This document shows, one piece after another, positions 7,834 to 16,275 of a stretch of 47,877 nucleotides of DNA. The number at the start of each line of letters is the position of its first letter. The stretch's first letter is position 1. The translations under genes and the position numbers were made by a program. The notes beneath the pieces are model-generated. The model saw only the letters and a program-made list of their open reading frames with translations, did not search any database and was not told the origin of the DNA. This stretch comes from Bacillota bacterium (GTDB lineage Bacteria > Bacillota > Clostridia > Christensenellales > UBA3700). Where the stretch lies: NCBI GenBank assembly GCA_023396095.1, contig JAEWXG010000019.1:1-47877 (forward strand), given 5' to 3'.

Positions 7834-10800
7834 TCACAATAAATCCTTCAATAAGGAACTCAAGACAGCTATTTTTTCAGACGAAGAAACACTCCCAGAG
7901 AATTCATCTAAAATACTTTCAACATTGTTTTTTAACAAAGAAGCCATACCAGTTAATTCAACTCTAGATGTATACTCATCCAACAATTCTGTATTTCCGG
8001 AAATAACTCTTGCTTTTTCCATATTTTCTTTAAAGTTATTTAATTCTCTTTCGATTTGATCGGTTTTATCTGAATCCCAGTCCTCAATATGCTGATTAGT
8101 AATAATTTTGGATAATTTATCAATACACTCAAAATCATCATACTTAAGTTCTAATGATATTAGATTAAAAATATTTTTATATATTCCATCTAATACAGGT
8201 CTTTCGTTATTATCTATTGATTTATCTAAATAGTCACTAAATCCGGTTTTAAGGCTTGAAGACATATCAATCAAAAACATTTTTTTAATGCGATTAATTA
8301 TTTTCAACTTAAATGGCAATAGTAATTCTTCTGTATTATCTAAAAATCCTTTTATTTCATTGAAAATTTCAGAATAATTTTTTGTTCCAAATATTCTTTT
8401 TGGTGATTGAAATATTGCATCATAAGGATTTACATTAAATGATAAAAATACAGATTTATAATCATTATATTTCTCATCCAATTGCAAATAATTATTGAGA
8501 TTATTATTCATTCTAATAATTTGAGGTAATCCAACAAAGAAACGTTTTATTGCATTAGCTAAGTTTGCTGTATCTTTTCTAAAATTGTGAAGAGTTTTTA
8601 CCTCAAATAATTTTATTAATTTACTCAAGTAATTCTTTTGTTCGAGTGAACCTTTAGAATAAGAAATTGAATATTTATCGCTGTTTAATGCTTTGACTAG
8701 ATTATTTGAGTCTAGTTCAATTTCTTTTAATTGGTAATAAAGTATAACGTTATCAGACGATAATTCAGATATTGCATAAGCAAGAATCATAGGTAAAATA
8801 CCATTTCTAATTCCATATGGTGGTTTCCTATATTCACTTATCAATGAATAAACATCAATTTTTTCACTTTTTGATGAAATTATTTTTTCTTTTATTTCAT
8901 CAATAATTCTTCTGAAGTTATCTGCACTCTCTGACGAGTTTGCTTCACTATTTTTATCTATAATTGATTTTTTAACGGACATTTCAGGGCTTGTTTCACT
9001 ATATAAAAACTCTTTTTCTCCATCGAGTAACCAATCAATCACGTGGTTTATTGCCTTTTGATATTGTGTTGAAACATCCTTTTTATTTATCAATTCATTA
9101 TTAAATATTAGTTTGACTGGATAGATCTTTTCCATCGATTGTGATATCTGTTGATTAAATGATGAATTAGTATTCTTTTCAACTATATAGTAATTTGAAT
9201 TATTATTGAAATAATTATCAATTAATGTCTTAATATCATCTTCTGATTCTTGTGTTAAGAGATCAATTTCGTTATATATAATTTCATCAATGTTTTTTTG
9301 TTTTTTTATTTCATTTAAACATGCTAACCTAATTAAAGATTGATAAAATACATCAGAAATTTTTTCTTTTGGATATCTAATGAATATCCTGTGGTCATTA
9401 AGCTCATTAATTTTATTAACTATTTCTGCTTCAGTTAATTCATTACGCAACAAATTAATAATTAATCCATCACAATAATTTTCGTCGAAATAATAATTAA
9501 ATGATTTTACAGAGTTGAAAATATCCTCGGACATAAAAATAACATTATAAAATCTTGTTATCTTATTTTGCTCATTATACTTTCTAGGTAAAAAATATTT
9601 TTTATCATTAATTGTACTTAGTAAAATTCCATAATCTGTGTTATTAAATTTTGTTTGCCTAAACAACTCAATATTATCATCTATTTGTTTAGTATTTGAT
9701 AACGCAAAAGACAATAGGTTATTTAAAATATTTCTGCGCAAATAATGTTCATCTATTAATTGAGAAATTATTTTTTTTGCAGATGAAAGCTCAATATTTG
9801 CCGAAAGAGCAATTAGTTCTTCTGTTGGTGGGCACTTATCAACATCATTAATCATTAAAATAACTGATAAAGATTTTATAATTCTTCTAGATTTATCATC
9901 CTCAACTTTAGACAATATAGATTCTGTTCTATACCATATATTTCTAACATAGTTTGTTTCTTCTTTTTGGAATAATCCATTGAAATAATCATAAATTTTA
10001 TCAACATTAAATAATCCACTACTTGATTTATGAATAAATGAATTGAACGAATTATCATCCGTATCTGTTAAAAAAGTAAACAACGTTCTTTCATTTTGCG
10101 CCACTAGCTCTGATATCTGTATCAACGAATATGTTGTAATTGGATTTAAAGGATAACAACCTTTGTATAGTACATCTTTATTAATGTCATTGTCGAATAG
10201 CGATAACTCTGAAATCATATTGTAGAAATTTTGTTGTTTATCAATATTTTGCTCAATCATTTGGATTGAATTATAATCTTTAATTATTGCAGATGATATG
10301 ATTTGATAATTTTCATTAAGAGATCTATTAAATTTAATTTCTTTAAATCTTCCCTCAACAGTTTTCAAAGAATCTAATGTTTGTTTTTGTTTTTTTGTTG
10401 AATCATATAACGCAATATTTTTATGAGCTACGCAACAAATATGAACTTGATTTTTGCCACTTCTAGCTGCGAGTTCTGCTAAATCTTGAATAATTTTTAA
10501 ATCATGCATCAAATGAGAAGTATGATTCTCTAAAAATTTAGAAAATTCATCAAATATTACAAACATTCCATTATAACCTTTTTCACTAAGAGTAACAGAT
10601 ATATCTGAATATATTTTAACTATATCATTATTGACTAATGGGTTGAACTCAAGACCAATATTAACACAATTATATAGTGCTTCAAATTGTTTGTATGCAG
10701 ATTCAGAATAGTTCTTTAACCCTTTTCTCAATTTGGTTAAATCAATTTTATGAAGCTTTTCACATTGATTTAACACTTCTTCTTTGACACTTTCTTTTTC

Positions 10801-11292
10801 CTCCCATTTATCTAACAAAGATAAACATACGTCAAATGCAGAACGAGGAATAATATCATCTAAACCTTCTCTATGTAAAGCTTCATTTAAAGCTATTTGT
10901 AGGGATTGTATTATGTTGTCATAATTTGAATTAATAATAACTGGCAGTAGTTTTAGGTTGTTTTTCTTAAGCATAGACAATAAATCAAACAATTCATCGT
11001 CGACTGCCTTTACCTTTTTCAAAAAAGATAACCAGCATTTGTCACTTGTTTTTCCATTGAAGATATAAGATAAAACAAGAAGCAAAAATGATTTTCCTTT
11101 CCCATATGGACCTATTAATGTTGTTGCAAAATTCTTTTCAATTCCCAAAGCTGTTTTTACATATTTCTTTAATACGTCACATATATCTGTTGTTGGAATG
11201 TATTCCATTATTTTGTTATCGTTGTTCAAATCTAATTCAAGATTAACAGAGGATTGAAAGTTTTTATTAATTGATAAATAATCAGAATACAT
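7834..11292 (-). CDS. Large P-loop ATPase, BrxC/PglY-like layout
   Basis: This 1,152-aa protein begins at ATG 11292, directly after the DUF4007 stop, with GGAGGT 8 nt upstream. A longer frame to 11349 lacks a binding site. Walker A is LIGPYGKGKS at residues 59-68, and Walker B with acidic partner is FVIFDEF at 244-250. The remainder is long, helical and without further motifs I recognise; no membrane segment is seen. A conserved 'Y-x-x-T' stretch about 30 residues before Walker A, then a very large helical body, resembles the BrxC/PglY ATPases of BREX systems. I propose this by architecture, not by detailed alignment. In the operon it could be the motor that scans or remodels DNA with DUF4007 and the helicase. 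It ends at TGA within the binding site of the next gene. Confidence 0.65.
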   Translation of the reverse strand: MYSDYLSINKNFQSSVNLELDLNNDNKIMEYIPTTDICDVLKKYVKTALGIEKNFATTLIGPYGKGKSFLLLVLSYIFNGKTSDKCWLSFLKKVKAVDDELFDLLSMLKKNNLKLLPVIINSNYDNIIQSLQIALNEALHREGLDDIIPRSAFDVCLSLLDKWEEKESVKEEVLNQCEKLHKIDLTKLRKGLKNYSESAYKQFEALYNCVNIGLEFNPLVNNDIVKIYSDISVTLSEKGYNGMFVIFDEFSKFLENHTSHLMHDLKIIQDLAELAARSGKNQVHICCVAHKNIALYDSTKKQKQTLDSLKTVEGRFKEIKFNRSLNENYQIISSAIIKDYNSIQMIEQNIDKQQNFYNMISELSLFDNDINKDVLYKGCYPLNPITTYSLIQISELVAQNERTLFTFLTDTDDNSFNSFIHKSSSGLFNVDKIYDYFNGLFQKEETNYVRNIWYRTESILSKVEDDKSRRIIKSLSVILMINDVDKCPPTEELIALSANIELSSAKKIISQLIDEHYLRRNILNNLLSFALSNTKQIDDNIELFRQTKFNNTDYGILLSTINDKKYFLPRKYNEQNKITRFYNVIFMSEDIFNSVKSFNYYFDENYCDGLIINLLRNELTEAEIVNKINELNDHRIFIRYPKEKISDVFYQSLIRLACLNEIKKQKNIDEIIYNEIDLLTQESEDDIKTLIDNYFNNNSNYYIVEKNTNSSFNQQISQSMEKIYPVKLIFNNELINKKDVSTQYQKAINHVIDWLLDGEKEFLYSETSPEMSVKKSIIDKNSEANSSESADNFRRIIDEIKEKIISSKSEKIDVYSLISEYRKPPYGIRNGILPMILAYAISELSSDNVILYYQLKEIELDSNNLVKALNSDKYSISYSKGSLEQKNYLSKLIKLFEVKTLHNFRKDTANLANAIKRFFVGLPQIIRMNNNLNNYLQLDEKYNDYKSVFLSFNVNPYDAIFQSPKRIFGTKNYSEIFNEIKGFLDNTEELLLPFKLKIINRIKKMFLIDMSSSLKTGFSDYLDKSIDNNERPVLDGIYKNIFNLISLELKYDDFECIDKLSKIITNQHIEDWDSDKTDQIERELNNFKENMEKARVISGNTELLDEYTSRVELTGMASLLKNNVESILDEFSGSVSSSEKIAVLSSLLKDLL

Positions 11293-11293
11293 A

Positions 11294-12145
11294 CTATCTA
11301 CCTCCAAACTTTCTATCAAAAATATCTTCAAGTTGAAGTTGCTTTTCAAAATAAACGGTGTTCAATCCAGCCGTTTTATTTATGGTTATTAAATCATTTC
11401 TCTTCATCTCTTCTAAATATTGCAAATACATATTTTTATCTAAATTAAAAATCAAGCATGGTGAAAGAGTCTCATCAAATGATTCTTCAATTTGAAAAGG
11501 CTTATACTCATATAATTTTGCTAAAGAATAGAAAACAATTAAGTAAGATAATTGATTGTATTTAGGTTTACATTTTTCGATTACATCTTTATTTTTAGTT
11601 AATAATCTTAAATCTGAAAGTGGACAAATATAATTATCCTCTGGGTTTAATATTACTTCCTCACTTGTATAACTCTTTAAAAAAACATTTAAATCTTCTT
11701 CGACATATTCCTCTTTAACACTATAACCATCATTTTCAAATAAATCGATCAAAAAATTTATCAATTCATTCTTTTTAAAGTTGCGTATTTTTGAATTAAA
11801 TATTCCGTAAAATATTGGACAGTCTTTGTAATTTGTACATAGATGATAGTGAATCAAAAACCACGTGAAATCATCTTCAAAATATCTATCAAATCTTAGT
11901 ATATATTTACCAAAATCAGTGAGTTCAGTTTTTAATGGTGTAGACTCAATAATATTCGCGGCTTGTAGCCAATACTTTAATCCTTTTACCATATTAGCTC
12001 CAATACCTAAATTAACAATTCCGTTGTTCTTAGAAAAAATATTATCCTCTGATTCATAAATAGAATTTAATGCTTTTTCAAACCATCCATCTCTTATATA
12101 AAAGCTTTCATTCTTTTTGAATTTTAAATTGTCAACTTTACTCAT
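11294..12145 (-). CDS. DUF4007-family protein
   Basis: The 283-aa product has the DUF4007 hallmarks near its N-terminus: F-x-K-N-E-S-F-Y-I-R-D-G-W-F (about residues 9-22), then IFSKNNGIVNLGIGANMVKGLKYW, followed by LTDFGKYIL. The LGxGxNMV segment and adjacent helices look like a winged-helix DNA-binding unit. The biochemical role is unknown. The family is known to sit beside PAPS-reductase-like genes, as it does here, which supports a DNA-sulfur-modification context. ATG 12145 is chosen over an upstream frame start because it has AGGAG at a workable distance and lies 2 nt past the previous stop. A sequence-specificity role for the modification complex is inference. Confidence 0.85.
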   Translation of the reverse strand: MSKVDNLKFKKNESFYIRDGWFEKALNSIYESEDNIFSKNNGIVNLGIGANMVKGLKYWLQAANIIESTPLKTELTDFGKYILRFDRYFEDDFTWFLIHYHLCTNYKDCPIFYGIFNSKIRNFKKNELINFLIDLFENDGYSVKEEYVEEDLNVFLKSYTSEEVILNPEDNYICPLSDLRLLTKNKDVIEKCKPKYNQLSYLIVFYSLAKLYEYKPFQIEESFDETLSPCLIFNLDKNMYLQYLEEMKRNDLITINKTAGLNTVYFEKQLQLEDIFDRKFGGR

Positions 12146-12147
12146 TG

Positions 12148-13896
12148 TTAAAGCTCTCCTTTTTTTGTTCTCAGTACCTTTTTCATATAGCATCCGCCAT
12201 CAAAATGTTTTACGCACTCTAAACAACCAACACATTTATTTTCATCTATAGTGTATTGAATCGATTGATTACTAACATTACCCTTAATTGTATTAACAAC
12301 TTTTAATGCATTAAATTTACAAACACTTTGACAATAAGAACATCCAATACATGTTTGATACTTGGTGATTTGATTTTTAACACAATCAATCATTTCTTTT
12401 TGTGATGAAAAAGGTTTTAAAACTTTTAAAATTGTAATTTTTAATTCTCTTGAATTTAATTTTCCAGAAATTTTTATAATCGGTTCGTTCCCGTTTCTAG
12501 ATAAAATATAAACCTCATTTAATCGTTTATTGCCTATTTCAAAATTTACATACCCAAATGGCTTGAATAATGCATATAATTCCTTTGTTATTTCCTTTGA
12601 AAGATCAAAATTAATACTCGATTCATCAAAAGTGCATGGTCTAAACGTAACAACAGCATTTTTGCTATATTCTAGGCCATTCCCTCCTTGCCTTGCTTTC
12701 CAATTTCCTTCATCAATGTATTCTCTCCAATCAGATTTGCCTATTTTTTGTGCAAAGGAATAAAGCATATTTTTAAATCTTGTAGATTCCTCATTCATAT
12801 AAATAGAAGCTAAAAAAGCAGACCAATCGCTATTGTTAGGACAGCACCAGCAACCAACTCTAGAAAATCCTTGTCTATACGCTCTATTAAATGGAATTTT
12901 ATTTGTTAAAATGTATAACCAAACATCGAAATCAGTCCAATCTATTATAGGTGAAGCAACTTGTTGCTTAGATATCTTAGGACTGTCAGTGTCCCTATCG
13001 TATTTGCTTCTAGATAATGATTCTGCTCTCCTTATTCCTTGAAAAGACAACAAGCGCATTTTATTTTTAAAAAGTTGTTCTATTTTTTTTGTAATTGCAC
13101 CAGTTTTAAAAATAGTACAGCACCACCTCATTACTCTACTAGGTGGTCCAACAACCTCGCATAAGTTTTGAAAATCCTGATCAACATTCTTTGCAACCAA
13201 CAAAGGAGTCTTAGGATAACTTTTTTTGAACTCTTCAATATATCTTCCAGATGTAGGATATTCCAATGTGGTATCGCCATAAATATGCGGTATGCATTCA
13301 TTAGATAACGCTCTTATGACTAGATTGCTTGTAACTGTTGAATCTTTTCCGCCACTAAATGAGACAAACATAGATGATGCATCAAATTTTTTTGAAACAG
13401 ACTGTATATATTGCATTGCTTCATCTGTTATAACATTTAGGTGCCCTCTATTACTTTTAATAAATGAATTTATAAATTCATTGTCAAAGTCAGAATCAAC
13501 ATATTTTTGATTCTTAGATTCATTTTGTTTTAATACCTCTATAATTTTGTTAGGATCTTGCTTTCTAAATTCTTGATATGAAAATCTAATTTTTTTGCCA
13601 TCAACAACATAGTTACTTGATCCCACGCACCACATAGATAAATTTGCAAATTTAAAAGGCTCACCTAATAAAACCTCAATTAATAACCTTTCTTCAGCAA
13701 AAACAGGTCTAACGTCACTTCCGATTTTATAAGTAGGATTATTACAATTTTCACAAACGGATGAATAAGTAGGACATTTACAGGTGCTGCAATAAAAAAC
13801 TTCACTCTTTAATAGTTCTGTTCTTTTACCACAAACAGGACATATGCTAGTTTCACATTGTAAATTATCGCAATTTTTACATATGTATGTTTGCAT
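12148..13896 (-). CDS. DndC-like PP-loop sulfurtransferase with zinc ribbons and ferredoxin motifs
   Basis: This 582-aa protein is the first gene of the operon. Residues 1-55 carry paired CxxC motifs (CKNC, CPVC, CSTC, CENC) typical of zinc ribbons. The PAPS-reductase-type PP-loop SFSGGKDS lies at 179-186, followed by the Cys-bearing RWCC (257-260) and GCWCCPN (348-354). The C-terminus holds ferredoxin-like clusters CIGCSYCQSVC (516-526) and CVGCLEC plus Cys569. The PP-loop should activate a substrate with ATP and transfer sulfur, as DndC does on the DNA backbone; the clusters imply redox supply built into the same chain. ATG 13896 has GAGGTG 6 nt upstream; the GTG at 13905 is in that site. 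A sulfate-assimilation PAPS reductase is unlikely given the neighbours and the extra domains. Confidence 0.85.
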   Translation of the reverse strand: MQTYICKNCDNLQCETSICPVCGKRTELLKSEVFYCSTCKCPTYSSVCENCNNPTYKIGSDVRPVFAEERLLIEVLLGEPFKFANLSMWCVGSSNYVVDGKKIRFSYQEFRKQDPNKIIEVLKQNESKNQKYVDSDFDNEFINSFIKSNRGHLNVITDEAMQYIQSVSKKFDASSMFVSFSGGKDSTVTSNLVIRALSNECIPHIYGDTTLEYPTSGRYIEEFKKSYPKTPLLVAKNVDQDFQNLCEVVGPPSRVMRWCCTIFKTGAITKKIEQLFKNKMRLLSFQGIRRAESLSRSKYDRDTDSPKISKQQVASPIIDWTDFDVWLYILTNKIPFNRAYRQGFSRVGCWCCPNNSDWSAFLASIYMNEESTRFKNMLYSFAQKIGKSDWREYIDEGNWKARQGGNGLEYSKNAVVTFRPCTFDESSINFDLSKEITKELYALFKPFGYVNFEIGNKRLNEVYILSRNGNEPIIKISGKLNSRELKITILKVLKPFSSQKEMIDCVKNQITKYQTCIGCSYCQSVCKFNALKVVNTIKGNVSNQSIQYTIDENKCVGCLECVKHFDGGCYMKKVLRTKKGEL

Positions 13897-13970
13897 TTGT
13901 AGCACCTCTTTCTTCTAATATAAACATAAGCAATGTTTTGTATTTTTCAAAAATTAATACATTTATACAT

Positions 13971-14022
13971 AGTATATCACACTTTCTGGACTTTTTGTAT
14001 TGAATTACGTAAAAAAGTCCAG
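13971..14022 (-). promoter_or_regulatory. Extended -10 promoter and inverted repeat before the sulfur-modification operon
   Basis: On the minus strand TGATATACT (hexamer 13976-13971) is an extended -10 about 75 nt before ATG 13896. No good -35 is present. Instead an 11-bp perfect inverted repeat, CTGGACTTTTT (13986-13996) and AAAAAGTCCAG (14012-14022), covers where RNA polymerase would contact the -35. This suggests an operator and control by a DNA-binding protein, although no regulator gene is adjacent. Confidence 0.4.
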
Positions 14023-14130
14023 TATTTTTTAAATGAGGTATCACATATCTTATTATTCGCATTTCTATAATGACCTTTTTGTGTGATTTCCATTGAAAAT
14101 AATTATATATTAATATAATTAATCATTTAT

Positions 14131-15108
14131 TTATTCATTCTTTTTCATTCTGAACTTTTCTATCATTTCTTTAAAATAATTAGGCCAATTAGCTAGTCTT
14201 TCTTCATAACCATCCATCTGAATTAAATTCTTATCAAATGCCTTTTTAAAATAATCATAAATATCTGCTATTTCATGTTTATGCTTTCTTACATAATCTC
14301 TAGTATATCTAAATACCCTTTGAATAAGCTCAAATTCATATACATCTTTTGCATTATCAAAAAGCTCTTCATACTTATAGAGATTAATATCGTAGATTGT
14401 TATCAGATGATCATCAATTAAACATTTAGTGTAGTAAGAAAGAGGGAACGGAACGTTCCTTTTATCATATTTATCTTCTTTATCTTCTTTTCTTTTTCTT
14501 TCTTTTTTACTTTTACTTTGTGTACTTTCGCGGTAAGAAATTGAGTTATTGCGGTCATTATCTTCATTTATGCATACATCTATTTCATTATTGCGTACAT
14601 TAATACTTTTTTCCTCTTCATTAACTAAATCATTTTCTATAACATTTTCTTCATTTTTGTACGCATTAATTCGATTTCTGTCAGCATAAATACTAACCTT
14701 TGCTTCATCATCAGGAGTCAATATCCAATATGGTTTATCAACTTGCTTACGCCTTATGGTTGAAGCTAAGAATTGTTTCTGGATAGCCTTTGATGTAATA
14801 ACTTTATCTCGTTCAAGCGATACATAATCAATCATATTTAAATCAACCATCTTTTCTAATATAGCTACTACATCATCATATGTAAATTCATTACTTTTAA
14901 ATCTTAAATGATACCAGATGTCTTCAGCTAGCGTTTCTAGATCAGACTCAACATAGTATCCATTTTTATATATAACACACAAAAAATCTATATAGATGAG
15001 GATAGCTTCAGACCCAAAGCATCTGAATAGTTTCTTTATCTTTGGGTCCTCTTCAAAATCCACATCTAAAGGAAAGTAATCAAGGCCCATCTTGGGCTTA
15101 CGTGCCAT
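14131..15108 (-). CDS. DUF4373 (Lin1244/Lin1753-type) phage/plasmid replication protein
   Basis: The 325-aa product opens ARKPKMGLDYFPLDVDFEED, the signature of the DUF4373 domain found at the N-terminus of replication-initiation-like proteins of phages, plasmids and integrative elements. The domain spans roughly residues 1-110. A low-complexity Asn/Glu/Lys linker follows (about 140-220, with a KSKKERKRKEDKEDK core), then a helical C-terminal part that may be DnaD-like. GGAGGT lies 10 nt before ATG 15108. It stands alone about 130 bp from an excisionase-like gene, with no helicase loader, integrase or relaxase in view, so it looks like part of a reduced mobile element. It sits immediately upstream of the sulfur-modification operon but is separated from it by a promoter region. 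Confidence 0.75.
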   Translation of the reverse strand: MARKPKMGLDYFPLDVDFEEDPKIKKLFRCFGSEAILIYIDFLCVIYKNGYYVESDLETLAEDIWYHLRFKSNEFTYDDVVAILEKMVDLNMIDYVSLERDKVITSKAIQKQFLASTIRRKQVDKPYWILTPDDEAKVSIYADRNRINAYKNEENVIENDLVNEEEKSINVRNNEIDVCINEDNDRNNSISYRESTQSKSKKERKRKEDKEDKYDKRNVPFPLSYYTKCLIDDHLITIYDINLYKYEELFDNAKDVYEFELIQRVFRYTRDYVRKHKHEIADIYDYFKKAFDKNLIQMDGYEERLANWPNYFKEMIEKFRMKKNE

Positions 15109-15141
15109 AAATTTTACCTCCTTTATGTTTTTATTTTATTT

Positions 15142-15186
15142 GCACTAAAACAACCACTATCGGTTAGGTTTTTCCTTATTTAGTGC
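15142..15186. repeat. Inverted repeat between excisionase-like and replication-protein genes
   Basis: GCACTAAA (15142-15149) and TTTAGTGC (15179-15186) are perfect 8-bp inverted arms around a 29-nt spacer that itself contains CAACC and GGTTAGG. It lies upstream of the leftward DUF4373 gene. It may be an operator or an origin-type structure, but there is no T-run to make it a terminator. Confidence 0.35.
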
Positions 15187-15243
15187 TATTTATCCAATTT
15201 GAGATACAAATAACTACAATTATTTGACTCTTAATATCTGGAA

Positions 15244-15450
15244 TTATTTATTGCTGTTTTTTCTTTCATATTCTTTTAAGTTTTCTTCATTAAACCTTAT
15301 CTGTTTACCAATATGAAAGCAGTTAATTTCTTTATTCTTAACCATTAATTTAATGGTTCTAACACTTACTTGATAAAGTTCTGCAACTTGGGCTAATGTA
15401 AAATACTTACGTTCTTTCTTTTCTAATTCTTCTTCATTAAAATTATCCAT
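15244..15450 (-). CDS. Excisionase-like helix-turn-helix protein (HTH_17 type)
   Basis: This 68-aa protein has a MerR-like winged helix-turn-helix, with YFTLAQVAELYQVSVRTIKL followed by the wing INCFHIGKQIRFNEENLKEY. This is the pattern of the small DNA-binding proteins that serve as excisionases or accessory regulators on phages and integrative elements. The start ATG 15450 has AGGTGG 8 nt upstream. It precedes the DUF4373 gene on the same strand and is divergent from the gene at 15558. No integrase is visible in the window, so excision would need a partner from elsewhere or the element is immobile. Confidence 0.75.
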   Translation of the reverse strand: MDNFNEEELEKKERKYFTLAQVAELYQVSVRTIKLMVKNKEINCFHIGKQIRFNEENLKEYERKNSNK

Positions 15451-15557
15451 TTAAATTACCACCTGCATAATCTTCTAAAATTCTCTTAAAGAAAAATGAA
15501 AAGGAGTTTAAAGAGATATTAATCAGAGAATTTACTTCTTCATCCACTTCTTCAATT

Positions 15558-15992
15558 ATGACTAATATAAATCAGTTAAGCTCTAGAATATTTGAATTGG
15601 AAAACAAATATAGAGAGTCAATTCAATCTAGGGATGAGTTTATTAGATTAATGGCTTATTCATACAAAACAGAAATATTGCAACTAACAAAAGAAAAAAA
15701 TAAATATATACACCAGCTTGTAGAAAGAAAAGATCCAGTTGAAGCTGCTAAAGAAGTTATAGAAACACTAAGGTGGCTTTCTATAGATGCTTCTTCTATT
15801 GAGCATTCAGAATTTAAAAAACTTTTTAAGAAATGTGTTATTGTTTCAAAGAAACTAATCTACTTTGTTATTGGCAATGAAAATATGACTGAGATATATA
15901 AAAATCCATCATTATATTTTAAAGGTGAACATACTTACAAAATAAGACAAACTGAATTTAGTACAATATTTGGAATCTACATTAACAAATAA
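15558..15992 (+). CDS. Unknown helical protein of the mobile-element remnant
   Basis: From ATG 15558 this encodes 144 residues with a helical, Lys/Glu-rich first half (SSRIFELENKYRESIQSRDE...) and no motif I recognise. ATG 15558 has no ribosome binding site. A strong AAGGAG at 15501-15506 instead lies 9 nt before an in-frame ATA at 15516, giving a 158-aa product that adds LIREFTSSSTSS before the internal Met. I report the ATG as the conservative start. The upstream frame stays open to about 15469, so loss of an original N-terminus by recombination is also possible. It is the only rightward gene of the island and ends at a strong terminator. Confidence 0.6.
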   Translation: MTNINQLSSRIFELENKYRESIQSRDEFIRLMAYSYKTEILQLTKEKNKYIHQLVERKDPVEAAKEVIETLRWLSIDASSIEHSEFKKLFKKCVIVSKKLIYFVIGNENMTEIYKNPSLYFKGEHTYKIRQTEFSTIFGIYINK

Positions 15993-16010
15993 ATAAGCTC
16001 ATAAAAACAA

Positions 16011-16050
16011 AAAAGGCCCTTCCTAGAGTTTTGATCTAAGAAGGGTTTTA
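16011..16050. terminator. Rho-independent terminator after the 15558 gene
   Basis: CCCTTCCTAGA (16017-16027) pairs with TCTAAGAAGGG (16035-16045) across a 7-nt loop with one mismatch. It is followed by TTTTATTTC and preceded by a run of A residues, so it can stop transcription in the rightward direction and perhaps from the other side. Confidence 0.75.
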
Positions 16051-16221
16051 TTTCATTTTATATTGTTAGTTCACACCGCCTCATAGGTTCATATTTTGGT
16101 GGAGTTCTGTCCCCTGCGTGAGTATTTTAGATAATACCTGAAGTTTTGAATTTTACTTAACTATTAACGTTCGCAAATGGTCTTGAATAATTATTTTGCT
16201 TCAAAATCGTTAAAAATAAAG

Positions 16222-16261
16222 AAAAAAGCTATAATTTTAGCAATTTTGCTTCAATTATAGC
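16222..16261 (-). terminator. Rho-independent terminator after tRNA-Ser
   Basis: On the minus strand GCTATAATT (16261-16253) pairs perfectly with AATTATAGC (16236-16228), with a second small stem AGCAA/TTGCT inside the loop, followed by TTTTTTC. It lies 15 nt past the tRNA 3' end and would stop transcripts from the polA-to-tRNA cluster. Confidence 0.75.
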
Positions 16262-16275
16262 ATTATCTTTCATTA

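Noticed and set aside
15142..15186. Inverted repeat as a terminator of the excisionase-like gene
   Set aside because: The arms are 29 nt apart and no T-run follows on either strand; kept only as a repeat.
16058..16127. Short minus-strand reading AGDRTPPKYEPMRRCELTI between the 15558 terminator and the tRNA-Ser terminator
   Set aside because: Only about 20 codons between two stops, no start codon or binding site. It could be the tail of a lost gene, but nothing supports this.
16046..16275. Attachment-site duplicate of the tRNA-Ser 3' end
   Set aside because: I looked for a second copy of the tRNA T-arm/acceptor sequence within the window and found none; if it exists it lies to the left of position 1.
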